Assembly (NCBI GenBank): GCA_019751915.1 | Contig: JAIEMS010000015.1 | Coordinates: 60,291 to 124,290, forward strand | From: Burkholderiaceae bacterium | GTDB lineage: Bacteria; Pseudomonadota; Gammaproteobacteria; Burkholderiales; Burkholderiaceae_C | DNA length: 64,000 bases | Reading direction: 5' to 3' | Shown here: piece by piece, positions 47,056 through 58,296 of the stretch | Layout: every line of letters starts with the position of its first letter | Numbering within the stretch: the stretch's first letter is position 1 | Made by a program: the position numbers and the translations under genes | The notes under the pieces: model-generated | What the model was told of the DNA's origin: nothing | Database searches by the model: none | What the model saw: the letters and a program-made list of their open reading frames with translations, nothing else

Positions 47056-47153
47056 GGGTTTCCTTTCAGTCGCAGTAGTTAAAGAGGTTCCCATCTTGAA
47101 CCTTCTGGCCCCCGATGCGGTAAAAACCCCGCTTTAGCGTTACCTTTGAGGCT

Positions 47154-49412
47154 ATGAATACCTCATCTTCTCCTGCCAACTCCCAAGAGTTGGATTTAGC
47201 CATTGGCGGCATGACCTGCGCCAGTTGCGTGGGCCGTGTGGAACGGGCTTTGCGCAAAATTCCCGGCGTACAAGATGCCACCGTGAATTTAGCCACCGAG
47301 TCAGCGCGCATTCGCTACGCCTTGCCCGATGCCAACCCAGCCAGCGTCGCCAGCAGCACTGTAGCGATGGATGCCTTGTTGCGCCGCGCGGTGCGCAATG
47401 CCGGTTATGAGCCACTCACGCCCGCCGCCAGCCAAGCGCGTGAAGAAGATGCCTCACCGTGGGCCGGTTTTGCACCGGTCGCGGTCGGCTTGCTGCTGTC
47501 AGCACCACTGGTGCTGCCCATGCTGGGAGATGCGTTCGGCGCGCATTGGATGCTCCCAGCGTGGGCGCAGTTCTTGCTGGCTACGCCGGTGCAGTTCATT
47601 TTGGGCGCACGCTTTTACAAGGCGGGCTGGCATGCCCTGAAGTCCCTGTCGGGCAACATGGACTTGCTGGTATCGATTGGCACCAGCGCGGGCTGGGGTT
47701 TGTCGGTATGGCTGTGGTGGACGGCGCATCCGGGCCACACACCGCACCTGTATTTCGAGGCCTCAGCGGTGGTAGTGACGCTGGTGCTGCTGGGCAAATG
47801 GCTAGAGGCTCGGGCAAAACACCAAACTACCACCGCCATCCGCGCCCTGCACGGTTTGCGCCCCGATGTGGCGCACTGGCTGGGCAAAGGAAGCGAGGTC
47901 GATGTACCAGTGGCCGAAGTCATGGTGGGAGATCGGTTGGTGGTGCGACCCGGCGAGCGCTTTCCAGTCGATGGGGTTTTGCTGGAAGGGGCCACGCAGG
48001 TCGATGAGTCGATGCTCACCGGCGAACCCCTGCCGGTGTCCAAAGAACCGGGGCAATGGCTCACGGGCGGCTCGATCAACGGTGAAGGCCGGGTGGTACT
48101 CGAAGTGCGTGCGGTCGGTGCCGAAACCGTACTGTCGCGCATCATCCGACTGGTCGAAGATGCACAAGCGGCCAAAGCCCCGATTCAGCGGCTGGTCGAT
48201 CAAGTCGCCAACGTCTTTGTGCCGGTGGTGTTACTGATTGCGCTGGCAACCCTGCTGGGCTGGCTGTGGATGGGCGCAGGCGGCGAGACCGCACTGATTC
48301 GCGCCGTAGCCGTGCTGGTGATTGCCTGCCCCTGTGCGCTGGGCTTGGCGACACCTGCGGCCATCATGGCAGGCACCGGCGTGGCAGCACGGCATGGCAT
48401 CTTGATCAAAGATGCCCAAGCGCTGGAGCTGGCACACCGGGTCGATACCGTGGCTTTCGACAAAACCGGCACCCTGACCGTCGGCCAACCCACGCTGACC
48501 GCACTAGAGGTCAGCGCTGGCCTGAACGAGTCCGCCGTGTTGCAAGCAGCGGCCAGCTTGCAAAGTGGCAGCAGCCACCCACTGGCACACGCTGTGGTGC
48601 AAGCGGCGCAGCAGCGCAGCCTGACGGTAGTGGCCCCTGAGGCGGTGCGGGCCATCCCCGGCAAAGGCAGCGAGGGCGAAGTGCAAGGCCAAACCCTGTT
48701 GCTCGGTAGCCTGCGCTGGATGGAGGAGCTGGGCGTGGGTCTGGGGCCGCTGGCGGCGCAGGCACAGCAATGGCAAACCGAAGGCGCTACGGTTTCAGCG
48801 CTAGCGCTGCGCACCCCGACCGGCTTGGTGCTGCAAGCACTGATGGCTTTTGCCGACCAGCCCAAGCCCGGGGCGCGCGAGGCACTGGCGCAGCTGCACC
48901 GCCAAGGCATCCGCACCGTGATGATTTCGGGTGACAACCTGGGTGCCGCCTACGCTATGGCGCGGCGCTTGGGCTTGAACCCCGCAGCGGGCGATGTCCG
49001 CGCCGAGGTGCTACCGGGCGATAAAGCCGCGCAAGTCGCGGCTTTGCAACAAGGCACCGATGGACGGCGGCACACCGTGGCCATGGTCGGCGACGGTGTC
49101 AACGATGCACCCGCACTGGCCGCCGCCGATATTGGTATGGCCATGGGCAACGGCACCGATGTCGCCATGCACGCCGCAGGCATCACCCTGATGCGCGGCG
49201 ACCCGCAACTGGTGGCAGCGGCACTGGAGATTTCGCGGCGCACCGTTGCCAAAATTAGGCAAAACTTGTTTTGGGCTTTTGCTTACAACGTGGCTGGGAT
49301 TCCACTGGCGGCACTGGGTTATCTCAACCCCGTGTTAGCCGGGGCAGCGATGGCGCTGAGTTCGGTCAGTGTAGTCACCAACGCATTGCTGCTCAAGCGC
49401 TGGAAAATGTAA
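47154..49412 (+). CDS. copA: copper-translocating P1B-type ATPase
   Basis: 752 residues. N-terminal HMA domain GMTCASC (~19-25), eight TM helices, TGEP actuator motif (~288), CPC in TM6 ([14 protein letters not shown], ~391), DKTGT phosphorylation site (~435), SHPLAHA (~475), GDGVND (~645). Exports Cu(I) from the cytoplasm. Divergent from the chaperone gene. I could not find a convincing CueR operator in the 98-bp gap, and no regulator gene lies adjacent. Confidence 0.96.
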   Translation: MNTSSSPANSQELDLAIGGMTCASCVGRVERALRKIPGVQDATVNLATESARIRYALPDANPASVASSTVAMDALLRRAVRNAGYEPLTPAASQAREEDASPWAGFAPVAVGLLLSAPLVLPMLGDAFGAHWMLPAWAQFLLATPVQFILGARFYKAGWHALKSLSGNMDLLVSIGTSAGWGLSVWLWWTAHPGHTPHLYFEASAVVVTLVLLGKWLEARAKHQTTTAIRALHGLRPDVAHWLGKGSEVDVPVAEVMVGDRLVVRPGERFPVDGVLLEGATQVDESMLTGEPLPVSKEPGQWLTGGSINGEGRVVLEVRAVGAETVLSRIIRLVEDAQAAKAPIQRLVDQVANVFVPVVLLIALATLLGWLWMGAGGETALIRAVAVLVIACPCALGLATPAAIMAGTGVAARHGILIKDAQALELAHRVDTVAFDKTGTLTVGQPTLTALEVSAGLNESAVLQAAASLQSGSSHPLAHAVVQAAQQRSLTVVAPEAVRAIPGKGSEGEVQGQTLLLGSLRWMEELGVGLGPLAAQAQQWQTEGATVSALALRTPTGLVLQALMAFADQPKPGAREALAQLHRQGIRTVMISGDNLGAAYAMARRLGLNPAAGDVRAEVLPGDKAAQVAALQQGTDGRRHTVAMVGDGVNDAPALAAADIGMAMGNGTDVAMHAAGITLMRGDPQLVAAALEISRRTVAKIRQNLFWAFAYNVAGIPLAALGYLNPVLAGAAMALSSVSVVTNALLLKRWKM

Positions 49413-49502
49413 CCCGCGTAACAAATGGGGACACGCCCCCTTTGAAGGTCTGGCAGACTGGTCTGGTTATTGCTATTTTGTGTCAATACAGGAGCCACCA
49501 CC

Positions 49503-51164
49503 ATGACGATCTTCACGCTCATGCGCCACTTCACGATTCGTTTTCGCATGTTGAGCGCTATCGCTGTGGTGCTCGGCCTGCTGGGGTTGCTCGGTGGCAC
49601 AGGGTTGGTGGGCATGTACCGCATCACCTCTATGACCGAAGAGTTTTTGAACATGTCTTACGCCGAAGTGCAGCAATTGGGCCAGTTGCGCGCCCAATTA
49701 GGGTCGGCACGCCTGCACGAAAAAGACATGGTGCTCCATTACGCCAAGCCCGAAGAAGTGCGCCAAGCCCAAGTGCGCTGGCAGGTCTGCTTAGACAAAG
49801 TCGGCCAATTGGTGGACCAAATGTTGCAAGGCGAACCTGACGAAGACAACAAAATCGCCATGCAATTGCTCCAATCGGTGCAAAAGTACCGGGATTCCTT
49901 TTTGCCCATAGCACGCCAACTAGAGAACGGTGGATACCAATCTGCCACCACCGCCCACCAGATGAGTGCGCCCGCCTTAGCGCAGTTTGAAGAGGTAGAA
50001 AAGCTGCTGACAAAGCTTGACACGGCACTCCAAAAAGAAGCCAGCGATACCGTCAGCAACCAACAGCAACTGACCCAAAAAATCAAAATAGTGTTTCTGG
50101 CGGTGGTGGTTCTCACGGTGCTGATTGTGGTGCCACTGACCTTGCTGAACATGATCTCCATCTGCCGCCCACTGGCTAAAGCACAACGCTTGGCCAAAGC
50201 CATTGCAGGGGGCGATTTGTCGCAAACCATCGCCGTTCAAGGCCATGACGAGGTGGCCGATTTGGAGCACGCACTGGCCGATATGCAGCACGACTTAGGG
50301 GTACTGGTGGCACAGGTGCGCGATGCCAGTGCCAACATCGCTACGGCCAGCCAGCAAATTGCCAGCGGCAATGCCGATTTGTCTTCGCGCACCGATCAGA
50401 CCGTCAACCATGCACAAGAGGCTGTCGAGTCGCTGGTCAAACTCACAAATACCGTGCAGCAAACTGCTTCGTCATCCCACATGGCAAACCAGTTGGCCGT
50501 GTCGGCATCGGGCATGGCCCAAGGCGGCGGGGCAGTGGTGCAAAAGGCCATTGCCAGCATGCACGAGATCTCTGCATCGAGCCAAAAAATTGGCGACATC
50601 ATCGGCCTGATTGATGCCATTGCCTTTCAAACCAACATTTTGGCCCTCAATGCTGCGGTCGAAGCTGCCCGCGCAGGCGAACAAGGCCGGGGCTTTGCCG
50701 TAGTCGCCAGCGAGGTGCGCAACCTCGCACAGCGCTCGGCAGCGGCAGCGAGCGAGATCAAGGGCCTGATCGGTAAAAGTGGCATTGCGGTGCAAGGCGG
50801 TGTCCACCATGTGGAAGATGCGGGCCAAGCCATGCAAGAAATTGTGCAAAGTGTCCGACGCGTCAGTGACATCATCGGCGAAATCACCGCGGCATCCTCG
50901 GAGCAATCGACAGGCATTGGTCAAGTGAACGAATCGGTGGGCGAGATTGAGCACATGACCCAGCAAAACGCCGCGCTGGTCGAACAGTCAGCCGCTGCCG
51001 CCGATTCCCTGCGTGAGCAAGCACAAAACCTGTTACAGGTCGTGCAGCAGTTTCACCTTGCTGACGATGCCCCCCTACCCCCCGCCCCCAACATCCGCAC
51101 TGGCTGGGCAACGGCGAGCACACGCCAACTCAGTCACTCGCCCTTGAAGTTAATCAAGGGTTAA
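49503..51164 (+). CDS. methyl-accepting chemotaxis protein (helical sensor)
   Basis: 553 residues. TM1 ~16-40, periplasmic helical sensor ~40-197, TM2 ~199-222, HAMP ~222-275, signalling domain with tip [20 protein letters not shown]. No CheR pentapeptide; Pro-rich tail and ...SPLKLIKG end. Start chosen by AGGAG about 8 bp upstream. In the first half it has a variant adaptation region lacking the usual ASALEE motif (it has AQEAVES). Confidence 0.94.
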   Translation: MTIFTLMRHFTIRFRMLSAIAVVLGLLGLLGGTGLVGMYRITSMTEEFLNMSYAEVQQLGQLRAQLGSARLHEKDMVLHYAKPEEVRQAQVRWQVCLDKVGQLVDQMLQGEPDEDNKIAMQLLQSVQKYRDSFLPIARQLENGGYQSATTAHQMSAPALAQFEEVEKLLTKLDTALQKEASDTVSNQQQLTQKIKIVFLAVVVLTVLIVVPLTLLNMISICRPLAKAQRLAKAIAGGDLSQTIAVQGHDEVADLEHALADMQHDLGVLVAQVRDASANIATASQQIASGNADLSSRTDQTVNHAQEAVESLVKLTNTVQQTASSSHMANQLAVSASGMAQGGGAVVQKAIASMHEISASSQKIGDIIGLIDAIAFQTNILALNAAVEAARAGEQGRGFAVVASEVRNLAQRSAAAASEIKGLIGKSGIAVQGGVHHVEDAGQAMQEIVQSVRRVSDIIGEITAASSEQSTGIGQVNESVGEIEHMTQQNAALVEQSAAAADSLREQAQNLLQVVQQFHLADDAPLPPAPNIRTGWATASTRQLSHSPLKLIKG

Positions 51165-51169
51165 GTTGG

Positions 51170-51223
51170 TATCAAATCAATAGCAAACAATCCTCACCAC
51201 ATAAGGGCTAAACCCTTATTTGG
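51170..51223 (-). repeat. degenerate dispersed repeat copy
   Basis: ATCAAATCAATAGC, then ATAAGGGCTAAACCCTTAT near 51210-51229, which can form a hairpin. It follows the chemoreceptor stop. Confidence 0.5.
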
Positions 51224-51235
51224 TGCAGAAATCAC

Positions 51236-52336
51236 TCAGCCAAGGGTTGGGTAGTCGGTGTAGCCCTTGGCACCACCACCGTAGAAGGTAGCGCGGTCGG
51301 GGGTGTTCAGCGGGGCATTGCAGTGCAGACGCTCAACCAAATCGGGGTTGGCAATGAACGGGCGACCAAAAGCGACGATGTCGGCACCCGCAGCCACAGC
51401 CGCTTCAGCCAAAGTTTTGTCGTAGCCGTTGTTGACCATCCACGCCCCCTTGCCACCGGCTTGGCGGTAAGCAGCCTTGAGCGCCGCGTAGTCAAAGGGC
51501 CGATCCGCCAACTCACGCGGGCCACCGGTCGAGCCTTCAATCACGTGCACATAGGCCAACCCGAGGGGAGCGAGTTGGCGCACCAAGTATTCAAACAACG
51601 GCTGCGGATCGGCATCGACAATATCGTTGGCCGGTGTCACCGGCGACAGGCGCACCCCTATCCGACCACCGCCAATATCGTCGGCAATGCCACGCACCAC
51701 CTCCAACAGCAAACGTGCACGGTTCTTGATACTGCCGCCGTAATCGTCGGTGCGTTGGTTGGCTCCGGTTTTCAGAAATTGATCGAGCAAATAGCCATTG
51801 GCAGCGTGCACTTCGACACCATCAAAGCCGCTGGCGATGGCGTTGCGGGCGGCATGGCGGTAGTCTTGTACGATGCCGGGCAACTCGTGCAGCTCTAGCG
51901 CACGCGGCTCGGAGGTATCGACAAAGACAGCAACCCCCTCTTTGAGCAACACGGTTTTGGCCTGCGCCCGAACCGCCGAAGGTGCCACCGGCTTGCCATA
52001 ACCGGGCTGCAACGAGACGTGCGAGATACGGCCCACATGCCACAGTTGCACCACAATTTTGCCCTCCGCCTCATGCACGGCGTGGGTCACTTTTTTCCAG
52101 CCATCGAGCTGCTCGGTGCCGTACAAGCCGGGTACATCGGCATAACCCTGCCCCTGCGGACTGATGGCCACCGCCTCGGTAATCAGCAACCCGGCACTGG
52201 CGCGCTGGGTGTAGTAATCCACCATCAATGCGGTCGGAATCGCATCGGGCGCGCGGTTGCGCGTCAGCGGGGCCATCGCAATGCGGTTGGCCAGATGCAG
52301 GTCGCCGGCTTGAACAGGTTCGAACAAAGGAGACAT
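51236..52336 (-). CDS. NADH:flavin oxidoreductase, old yellow enzyme family (NemA-like)
   Basis: 366 residues. FMN-binding TIM barrel: MAPLTRNRA, GLLITEAVAISPQGQGY, LWHVGRISH, FDGVEVHAANGYLLDQFLKTGANQRTDDYGG, and VAFGRPFIANPDLVERL. Reduces enones/nitro compounds; substrate unknown. Start MSPLFEPVQAGD. A GST gene lies just upstream on the same strand (39 bp gap), which suggests a detoxification pair. Confidence 0.94.
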   Translation of the reverse strand: MSPLFEPVQAGDLHLANRIAMAPLTRNRAPDAIPTALMVDYYTQRASAGLLITEAVAISPQGQGYADVPGLYGTEQLDGWKKVTHAVHEAEGKIVVQLWHVGRISHVSLQPGYGKPVAPSAVRAQAKTVLLKEGVAVFVDTSEPRALELHELPGIVQDYRHAARNAIASGFDGVEVHAANGYLLDQFLKTGANQRTDDYGGSIKNRARLLLEVVRGIADDIGGGRIGVRLSPVTPANDIVDADPQPLFEYLVRQLAPLGLAYVHVIEGSTGGPRELADRPFDYAALKAAYRQAGGKGAWMVNNGYDKTLAEAAVAAGADIVAFGRPFIANPDLVERLHCNAPLNTPDRATFYGGGAKGYTDYPTLG

Positions 52337-52375
52337 GGTGTGTTCTTTCAAAATGGCAGAAACAGAGGGCACAGC

Positions 52376-52981
52376 TTACTTCAGCAGACCTTCTGCGCGC
52401 AATGCCGCTTGCACACCGGGACGCGCTTGCATGCGCTGCTGAAAAGCGACCAAATTCTCTAGCGCAGTGGTATCGACACCCACAAACTGACCCCAACGCA
52501 AGACGGTATAGAGGTAAGCGTCCGCTACGCTGAACGCACCCAGCAGGTAATCTTTGCCCGCCAGTTGCGCATTGACCCAAGCAAAGCGGGCTAGCAAAGT
52601 TTGGCGCACTTGGGGCTTGTAGTCTTCAGGGGTGGCGGGGTTGAACAGCGGGCCGTGCCCCTTGTGCAGTTCCGTGCCAATGAAGGTCAGCCACTCTTGC
52701 AAACGGTAGCGTCCCAAGGTGGCGTTGGCCGGTGCCAAGTGCTTGTCGGGCACTTGGTCGGCAATGTATTGAACGATGGCCGGGCCTTCACGCAGGCGCT
52801 CGCCATCGTCAAGCTCGAGCACGGGCACATAACCCAGTGGATTGATGGTGTAGAAGTCGGTGCCATCGGCCAACTTGTGCGTCTTGGTACTGACCGCTAT
52901 GGCTTCAAAAACCAACCCTGCTTCGTGCAAGGCAATGTGTGGCGACAACGAGCAAGCACCGGGGGCGTAATAAAGCTTCAT
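52376..52981 (-). CDS. gstA: glutathione S-transferase
   Basis: 201 residues, beta-class-like. N-terminal thioredoxin fold MKLYYAPGACSLSPHIALHE, with the Cys10 and Ser of GACSLS typical of beta GSTs, then NPLGYVPVLELDDGE and the helical C-domain. Start at the ATG with the classic MKLYYAPG. Confidence 0.93.
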   Translation of the reverse strand: MKLYYAPGACSLSPHIALHEAGLVFEAIAVSTKTHKLADGTDFYTINPLGYVPVLELDDGERLREGPAIVQYIADQVPDKHLAPANATLGRYRLQEWLTFIGTELHKGHGPLFNPATPEDYKPQVRQTLLARFAWVNAQLAGKDYLLGAFSVADAYLYTVLRWGQFVGVDTTALENLVAFQQRMQARPGVQAALRAEGLLK

Positions 52982-53084
52982 AGGTTTGTGCAGATGAAAA
53001 AGACCATGCCAGCCTAGCAGCAAACAATGGGCCGTGCAGGACGCAGGGAATCCAAGCGCCCGGCCCAGCCGGGATAATGCCCCC

Positions 53085-54212
53085 ATGAGCAAGCAAAGAG
53101 TCGTAGTAGGGCTGAGTGGGGGCGTCGATTCGGCGGTGACCGCTTATCTTTTGAAACAACAGGGCCACGAGGTGGTCGGCATCTTCATGAAAAATTGGGA
53201 AGATGACGACGACAGCGAGTACTGTTCGTCGAACATCGATTTTGTCGATGCGGCAGCGGTCGCCGATGTGATTGGCATTGAAATTGAGCACGTCAATTTT
53301 GCCGCCGAATACAAAGACCGCGTTTTTGCCGAATTCTTGCGCGAGTACCAAGCCGGGCGCACACCCAACCCCGATGTACTGTGCAACGCCGAGATCAAGT
53401 TCAAAGCCTTCCTTGACCACGCCCTGCGCTTGGGTGCCGAAAAAATCGCCACCGGCCACTACGCACGGGTGCGACAAAACCCTCGCAGCGGCTTGTTTGA
53501 ATTGCTCAAAGGACTGGATCCGTCCAAAGACCAGAGCTACTTTTTGCACCGCCTGACGCAAGCACAACTGTCGAAAACGCTGTTTCCGGTGGGCCAACTG
53601 CACAAAACCGAAGTGCGCCGCATTGCCGCTGAGATCAACCTGCCCAACGCCAAAAAGAAAGATTCGACCGGGATTTGCTTTATTGGCGAACGCCCCTTTC
53701 GGGAGTTCTTAAACCGTTATATCGCCCACGCTCCCGGCCCGATCCAAGACGACCGGGGTCGCACGCTAGGCCAGCACGTTGGCCTGAGTTTTTACACCTT
53801 GGGCCAACGCCAAGGGCTAGGCATTGGTGGTATCAAAGAAAAAGGCGCTCAACGCGGCGGCGGCGAACATTCACCATGGTTTGTCGCGCGCAAAGACATC
53901 GCCAAAAACACCCTGCGCGTCGTGCAGGGCCACGACCACCCGTGGCTGCTATCGCAGACACTGACGGCACAAGATGCCAGTTGGACAGCCGGCCACCCTC
54001 CGGCCCCCGGCCCCTATGCGGCCAAAACCCGCTACCGCCAACAAGACGCTGCCTGCACCGTACAGCACGCCAGCGCCGATGGCTTCGGCTTGGCTTTTGC
54101 ACAGGCGCAATGGGCCGTCACGCCGGGCCAGAGCGCAGTGCTCTACGACGGCGAAGTCTGCCTCGGTGGCGGCGTAATTGCGTCGCTGACCAGCGATGCC
54201 CCGCCGGTTTAA
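53085..54212 (+). CDS. mnmA: tRNA-specific 2-thiouridylase MnmA
   Basis: 375 residues. Thiolates wobble U34. PP-loop [30 protein letters not shown] (Cys ~99) and [16 protein letters not shown] (Cys ~198) are the catalytic pair; [10 protein letters not shown] is kept. Start ATG 53085 (MSKQR). It works with MnmG in the same tRNA position, though the genes are 35 kb apart. Confidence 0.96.
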   Translation: MSKQRVVVGLSGGVDSAVTAYLLKQQGHEVVGIFMKNWEDDDDSEYCSSNIDFVDAAAVADVIGIEIEHVNFAAEYKDRVFAEFLREYQAGRTPNPDVLCNAEIKFKAFLDHALRLGAEKIATGHYARVRQNPRSGLFELLKGLDPSKDQSYFLHRLTQAQLSKTLFPVGQLHKTEVRRIAAEINLPNAKKKDSTGICFIGERPFREFLNRYIAHAPGPIQDDRGRTLGQHVGLSFYTLGQRQGLGIGGIKEKGAQRGGGEHSPWFVARKDIAKNTLRVVQGHDHPWLLSQTLTAQDASWTAGHPPAPGPYAAKTRYRQQDAACTVQHASADGFGLAFAQAQWAVTPGQSAVLYDGEVCLGGGVIASLTSDAPPV

Positions 54213-54757
54213 ACCGCTTTTTGCACCAACCAGCCCTTGAACACATAAGGCAAACGAGGCCCTTCGCTGTCAGGCACCCCTCCCTTATCCTGAACACTGA
54301 TGGCCAACTGCGCCACGCCAGCGAGCGCTTGGGCTGGCAGAGGCAATTGCAAAGTCTTGTATTCACTGATGACCAAACCCAGCGAACGCGGGGGTTTGCC
54401 ATCTTCCAGCGCCCAAAGTTGCAAACTTTCTTGCGCTGTCTCGGTCACGCTGTTCAGGCGCTGCAGTTGCAATACCCCCACCCCCGGATCGAACGTCACC
54501 AACAGCGCAGGCAATTGCTTGTCGTCGAGCAGCACCGCAAGCTGGCGCACCTGCGGCAGCAGCTCCACCTTCGCCTGCAAGTGTTTGATTTGGGCTTTGA
54601 GTTGCTCGACCATACTGGCACTGGTGGCCCAACCCAGCAACAATGCCAACGCCAGCGCCACAGCCAACACACGCCACCAAGGGCTAGCGCAGCGGTGGGT
54701 CGGTACAACAGGAATAAGAGGGTCAGAAGGGGTAGGGGGCATAGAAGGTAAATTCAT
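54209..54757 (-). CDS. RskA-like anti-sigma-factor C-terminal-domain protein
   Basis: 182 residues. N-terminal cytoplasmic part of only ~27 residues, one TM helix (~30-47), coiled coil (~48-65), then the RskA C-terminal domain ([38 protein letters not shown]). The zinc anti-sigma domain that binds the sigma factor is absent, and no sigma gene is adjacent. Start overlaps the stop of the upstream cyclase gene by one base (TGATG). Confidence 0.85.
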   Translation of the reverse strand: MNLPSMPPTPSDPLIPVVPTHRCASPWWRVLAVALALALLLGWATSASMVEQLKAQIKHLQAKVELLPQVRQLAVLLDDKQLPALLVTFDPGVGVLQLQRLNSVTETAQESLQLWALEDGKPPRSLGLVISEYKTLQLPLPAQALAGVAQLAISVQDKGGVPDSEGPRLPYVFKGWLVQKAV

Positions 54758-56142
54758 CAGGCATCTTCGGCAAGAACGACGCGGTTGCGCCCAGAATTTT
54801 TGGCACGGTACAAGGCGGCATCGGCCCGACGCAACAAACTTTGGTAATCGGGATGCCCATTAAACATCGCCACCCCAATGCTGATGGTGACCTGCAAGCT
54901 ATGTTCACGCAGCAAATGAAATGGCTCGGAAGCCACTTGCTGGCAGAGTTTCTCGGCTGACTGTAAGGCTTCTTCTGGTTGGGTATCGACCAACAGCAAC
55001 AAAAATTCCTCGCCGCCCAAGCGAAACAAGTAATCGCCCCCTCGGCTGTAGTTGGTAAATACAGCGGCCATCTGCTGCAACACCATATCACCGGCCTCGT
55101 GGCCGTAGGTATCGTTGACCTGCTTGAAGTGGTCAATGTCGATTGCCAACGCTGCAAAATTGTTGCCGCTCTCGCGTGCCAGGTGAACTTCTTTGCCCAA
55201 TACCACCGACAAAAATTTCCGGTTCAGCAAGCGCGTCAGCACATCGCGTCCAGATTCAAGCTCTCGGTTTTGTTCGAATAAAGCATCCAAATGGAACGCT
55301 ACGCGCCGGGTTTGTTCGCGCAACTCACGCAGGCGCAAAACACGCTGGCTGTGGTTGTCCGTGTCGGGCAGCGCAAAGACCGGCAGCAAATTGTCGTCAA
55401 TGTGCCGGATGGTGCGCAAGATGGCATCTGTCTCGACGGTGCCTTGGAAAAGATAAGCCCCTTTGTGGCGAAACCACAGGCCAAACTCTGAACTCCCCAA
55501 GCGCGGCAACTGCATCGACTCCAAGCCAACGGCATGGTCAAACATGAGTTGGTTTTCCCAATCGAGCAGCGCAGCACGCCGACGCTCCCGCTCGGTCGAG
55601 ACGTTTTGCGACACGGCAAACAGCCGGTAAGACTCTTTAGCCCGGGCACTGCGATCGTGCGAATGGGCATAGGCTTGGCTCATGATCTCCATCGCCAAGT
55701 CGATAACTTGCGCTACGAATTGACCCGCTTCAGAGCACTGCTGCGCATCCAACACTGCATCGTCCTGTAGCAAGGCGTGCATTTTCTCTTTCATGGTGCG
55801 TGCGCCGCGCAAGACCAAATGAATCGGCAAATCAATGCGCGCATGCACTTCGCCAATTTTGGTTTGTTGCACCACCAATGGCAGCAGCGCATCGTCAGGC
55901 CCGACAGAGAAAACACTCAACAACCAAGCCTGCATGGATTTATGCAAACGGTTGTGTACCTCATCGTGCGACAAAAAGCGCGATGCCGCAGGGTTTTGCA
56001 TCATCTGCGCGTAAAAGTGGCTGGCCAACTCTGGGCGATGTGTTTCAACCAACGCCCGTACTTGCTGGCGCACAACAGGTGTGTGCGCGCAGAGCAGTTG
56101 AATCCAATCCGCAGCGTGTTTTTGGTTAGCGTGTTTTGGCAT
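54757..56142 (-). CDS. globin-coupled diguanylate cyclase (DosC-like)
   Basis: 461 residues. Globin domain ~1-155 with proximal His at ~99 in KIGEVHARIDLP; a middle helical linker ~160-290; GGDEF domain ~300-455 with GGEEF (~374-378) and I-site RGGD upstream. Predicted O2-sensing c-di-GMP synthase, like E. coli DosC. Start MPKHANQKHA chosen as the globin begins near; an extra upstream segment is unlikely. Confidence 0.93.
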   Translation of the reverse strand: MPKHANQKHAADWIQLLCAHTPVVRQQVRALVETHRPELASHFYAQMMQNPAASRFLSHDEVHNRLHKSMQAWLLSVFSVGPDDALLPLVVQQTKIGEVHARIDLPIHLVLRGARTMKEKMHALLQDDAVLDAQQCSEAGQFVAQVIDLAMEIMSQAYAHSHDRSARAKESYRLFAVSQNVSTERERRRAALLDWENQLMFDHAVGLESMQLPRLGSSEFGLWFRHKGAYLFQGTVETDAILRTIRHIDDNLLPVFALPDTDNHSQRVLRLRELREQTRRVAFHLDALFEQNRELESGRDVLTRLLNRKFLSVVLGKEVHLARESGNNFAALAIDIDHFKQVNDTYGHEAGDMVLQQMAAVFTNYSRGGDYLFRLGGEEFLLLLVDTQPEEALQSAEKLCQQVASEPFHLLREHSLQVTISIGVAMFNGHPDYQSLLRRADAALYRAKNSGRNRVVLAEDA

Positions 56143-56223
56143 ACAAAAATGGTCTCTGGCAATACAGCGAAAAAGCCCAAAGCCTGCCGACAAACCCGTA
56201 CGGCAGTGCACCCAAGGAGCAAC

Positions 56224-56255
56224 AAAAAAGCCCGCAGCCCCACAAAGCTACGGGC
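56224..56255 (-). terminator. rho-independent terminator of ssb
   Basis: On the minus strand, GCCCGTAGC...GCTGCGGGC stem followed by a U-run (complement of AAAAAA at 56224-56229), 29 bp after the ssb stop. Confidence 0.85.
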
Positions 56256-56283
56256 AGGAGAAGTTCACACGCTCCAGAAAAAC

Positions 56284-56850
56284 TCAGAACGGAATGTCAT
56301 CGTCCATATTCTCAAACCCCGAAGCAGCCCGTGGAGGGGGTGCCATCGGCGCGGGAGCCGGACGTGCTGCCGATGCGTGTGGGGCCACAGGCGCTGGGCG
56401 CTGGGCGGGCGCGGCGCGGCGCGGCGCGTTGTCGTAGCCACCACCGGCATCGCCACCATAACTGCCCTCGTCATAACCACCACCCTGAGCACCTTGGGCT
56501 GGGCCAGCACCGCCTTGACGACCACCCAGCATTTGCATCTGGTCGGCCCGAATTTCGGTGCTGTATTTTTCTATTCCCGACGGGTCAGTCCATTTGCGTG
56601 TCCGCAAAGAACCTTCAACGTACACCTGCGAGCCTTTGCGCAGGTACTGGCCGACAATCTCGGCCAAACGACCATTGAAAACGACGCGGTGCCACTCGGT
56701 AGCCTCGCGCATCTCGCCGGTTTGCTTGTCTTTCCATTTGTCGGTGGTGGCAATGGTCACATTGGCTACCTGGTCACCGCTGGGAAAGGTGCGCATTTCG
56801 GGGTCACGCCCCAGGTTACCGACGATGATGACTTTGTTGATGGATGCCAT
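56284..56850 (-). CDS. ssb: single-stranded DNA-binding protein
   Basis: 188 residues. OB fold [21 protein letters not shown]..., then Gly/Pro/Ala-rich linker and the acidic tip DDDIPF that recruits partner proteins. Divergent neighbours: none adjacent on plus. The MFS gene ends upstream of it on the same strand, 80 bp away. Confidence 0.97.
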   Translation of the reverse strand: MASINKVIIVGNLGRDPEMRTFPSGDQVANVTIATTDKWKDKQTGEMREATEWHRVVFNGRLAEIVGQYLRKGSQVYVEGSLRTRKWTDPSGIEKYSTEIRADQMQMLGGRQGGAGPAQGAQGGGYDEGSYGGDAGGGYDNAPRRAAPAQRPAPVAPHASAARPAPAPMAPPPRAASGFENMDDDIPF

Positions 56851-56930
56851 GCTGCTCTACCTCGAAGTTGGTGGGCGCTTTGCGCGCCAAACGGCTGATT
56901 GTGCCGCAAGCAGGTGCGAATGTGGGCAGC

Positions 56931-58109
56931 TCAATGCCCCGCTCTCACGGCTGGTCGGAGCGGCCAAGTCAGGGCCAGCCACAGCAACGTCAGCACCGTT
57001 GTAGTGACAAACAAGCCCGGCATCCCAAACCACTTCAGGAGCGCCCCACCCACAGCACCACCGGCAAATAAGCCCAACGATTGCAAGGTGTTGTACGTGC
57101 CCAGCGCGGCACCGCGCAAGGGCGCTGGAGCCATGCGCGAGACCAAGCTGGGCTGGCTGGCCTCTAGCGCGTTAAATCCACAGAAAAACACCAGCATCAA
57201 TGCCCCCATCGTCCACAACGAAGGCGCTTGTGTGCTGGCCGATACCCATCCCAAGCCCAGCTGCACCACCCCTATCAACCCAATGGCCGCCAGCATGGCA
57301 CCGCGCAAGCGTCCGCGCCGCTCCAAAGCAAACAAGCCACCGATAAACAAAAACGACACCAAAACCGCCGGTAAATACACCTGCCAGTGCTGGCCTTTGT
57401 CCAGTCCAGCCTGCACCAGCAGTGCAGGCACCGCCACCCACATCGCCATTTGCACGGTGTGCAGCACAAACACACCAACATTCAGACGCAGCAAATCGGC
57501 ATTGCGCCACACATCTGCCAAGCGGCCACGCGGGGCATTTTGGTGTTCGGTAGACTCAGGTGGAACCCACCAAATGACGATGGCAACGCCCGCTAAGGCC
57601 AAAGTGCCAGTCAAGGCAAACAAACCGGCTAACCCGATATGAGCGGCCAGCAACGGCGCAGCCACCAATGCCACGGCAAACATCAGGCCAATACTGCCGC
57701 CCACCAGCGCCATCGCTTTGGTGCGCACCACGTCGCGGGTTTGGTCGGCCAGTAAAGCGGTCACGGCTGCCGAGACGGCACCAGCACCTTGCAATGCCCG
57801 GCCCAACAACAAGCCAGTGAGCGAATCGGCCAAGGCCGCGAGCAAACTGCCTGCGGCAAACACCAGCAGCCCCAGCACAATGACGCGCTTGCGGCCAAAA
57901 CGGTCGGATGCAATGCCCAACGGTAATTGCAAGAAAGCCTGTGTCAGGCCATAAATACCCATGGCCAGTCCCACCAGCGCCGAATCATCCCCGCCGGGGT
58001 AATGGCGTGCTTCAAGGGCAAACACCGGCAACACCAAAAACAAACCCAGCATACGCAGCGCAAAAATAAGCGCCAGCGAAACGCTAGAGCGGCGCTCTTG
58101 GGCAGTCAT
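56931..58109 (-). CDS. MFS transporter (YajR-like drug exporter)
   Basis: 392 residues and about 12 hydrophobic helices. Motif [24 protein letters not shown] with the DRFGRK loop is intact, and [11 protein letters not shown] (motif C region). Start chosen at [12 protein letters not shown]; the longer frame upstream is rejected because it overlaps uvrA and is non-hydrophobic. Substrate not known. Confidence 0.92.
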   Translation of the reverse strand: MTAQERRSSVSLALIFALRMLGLFLVLPVFALEARHYPGGDDSALVGLAMGIYGLTQAFLQLPLGIASDRFGRKRVIVLGLLVFAAGSLLAALADSLTGLLLGRALQGAGAVSAAVTALLADQTRDVVRTKAMALVGGSIGLMFAVALVAAPLLAAHIGLAGLFALTGTLALAGVAIVIWWVPPESTEHQNAPRGRLADVWRNADLLRLNVGVFVLHTVQMAMWVAVPALLVQAGLDKGQHWQVYLPAVLVSFLFIGGLFALERRGRLRGAMLAAIGLIGVVQLGLGWVSASTQAPSLWTMGALMLVFFCGFNALEASQPSLVSRMAPAPLRGAALGTYNTLQSLGLFAGGAVGGALLKWFGMPGLFVTTTVLTLLWLALTWPLRPAVRAGH

Positions 58110-58296
58110 GGTGGTGCTAGGAGTGCGCCCAGACACAGGCGCAGCAGCAGACAAAGGAGAAGATGAGAGGGGGGATGCGGGCACGGCAGTCTCTGAAACA
58201 CAGGGTAGCGCACTGTCCCAAGGGCAGGTGACAGCGGCAAAGGTGTTGATTGTGCGCGAACTGCTTGATCTTGGGGCGCAGTGCGGCTTCTCTATC

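Noticed and set aside
47056..47153. CueR box in the copper intergenic gap
   Set aside because: CTTGAACCTTCTGG has part of the motif but no second arm was found.
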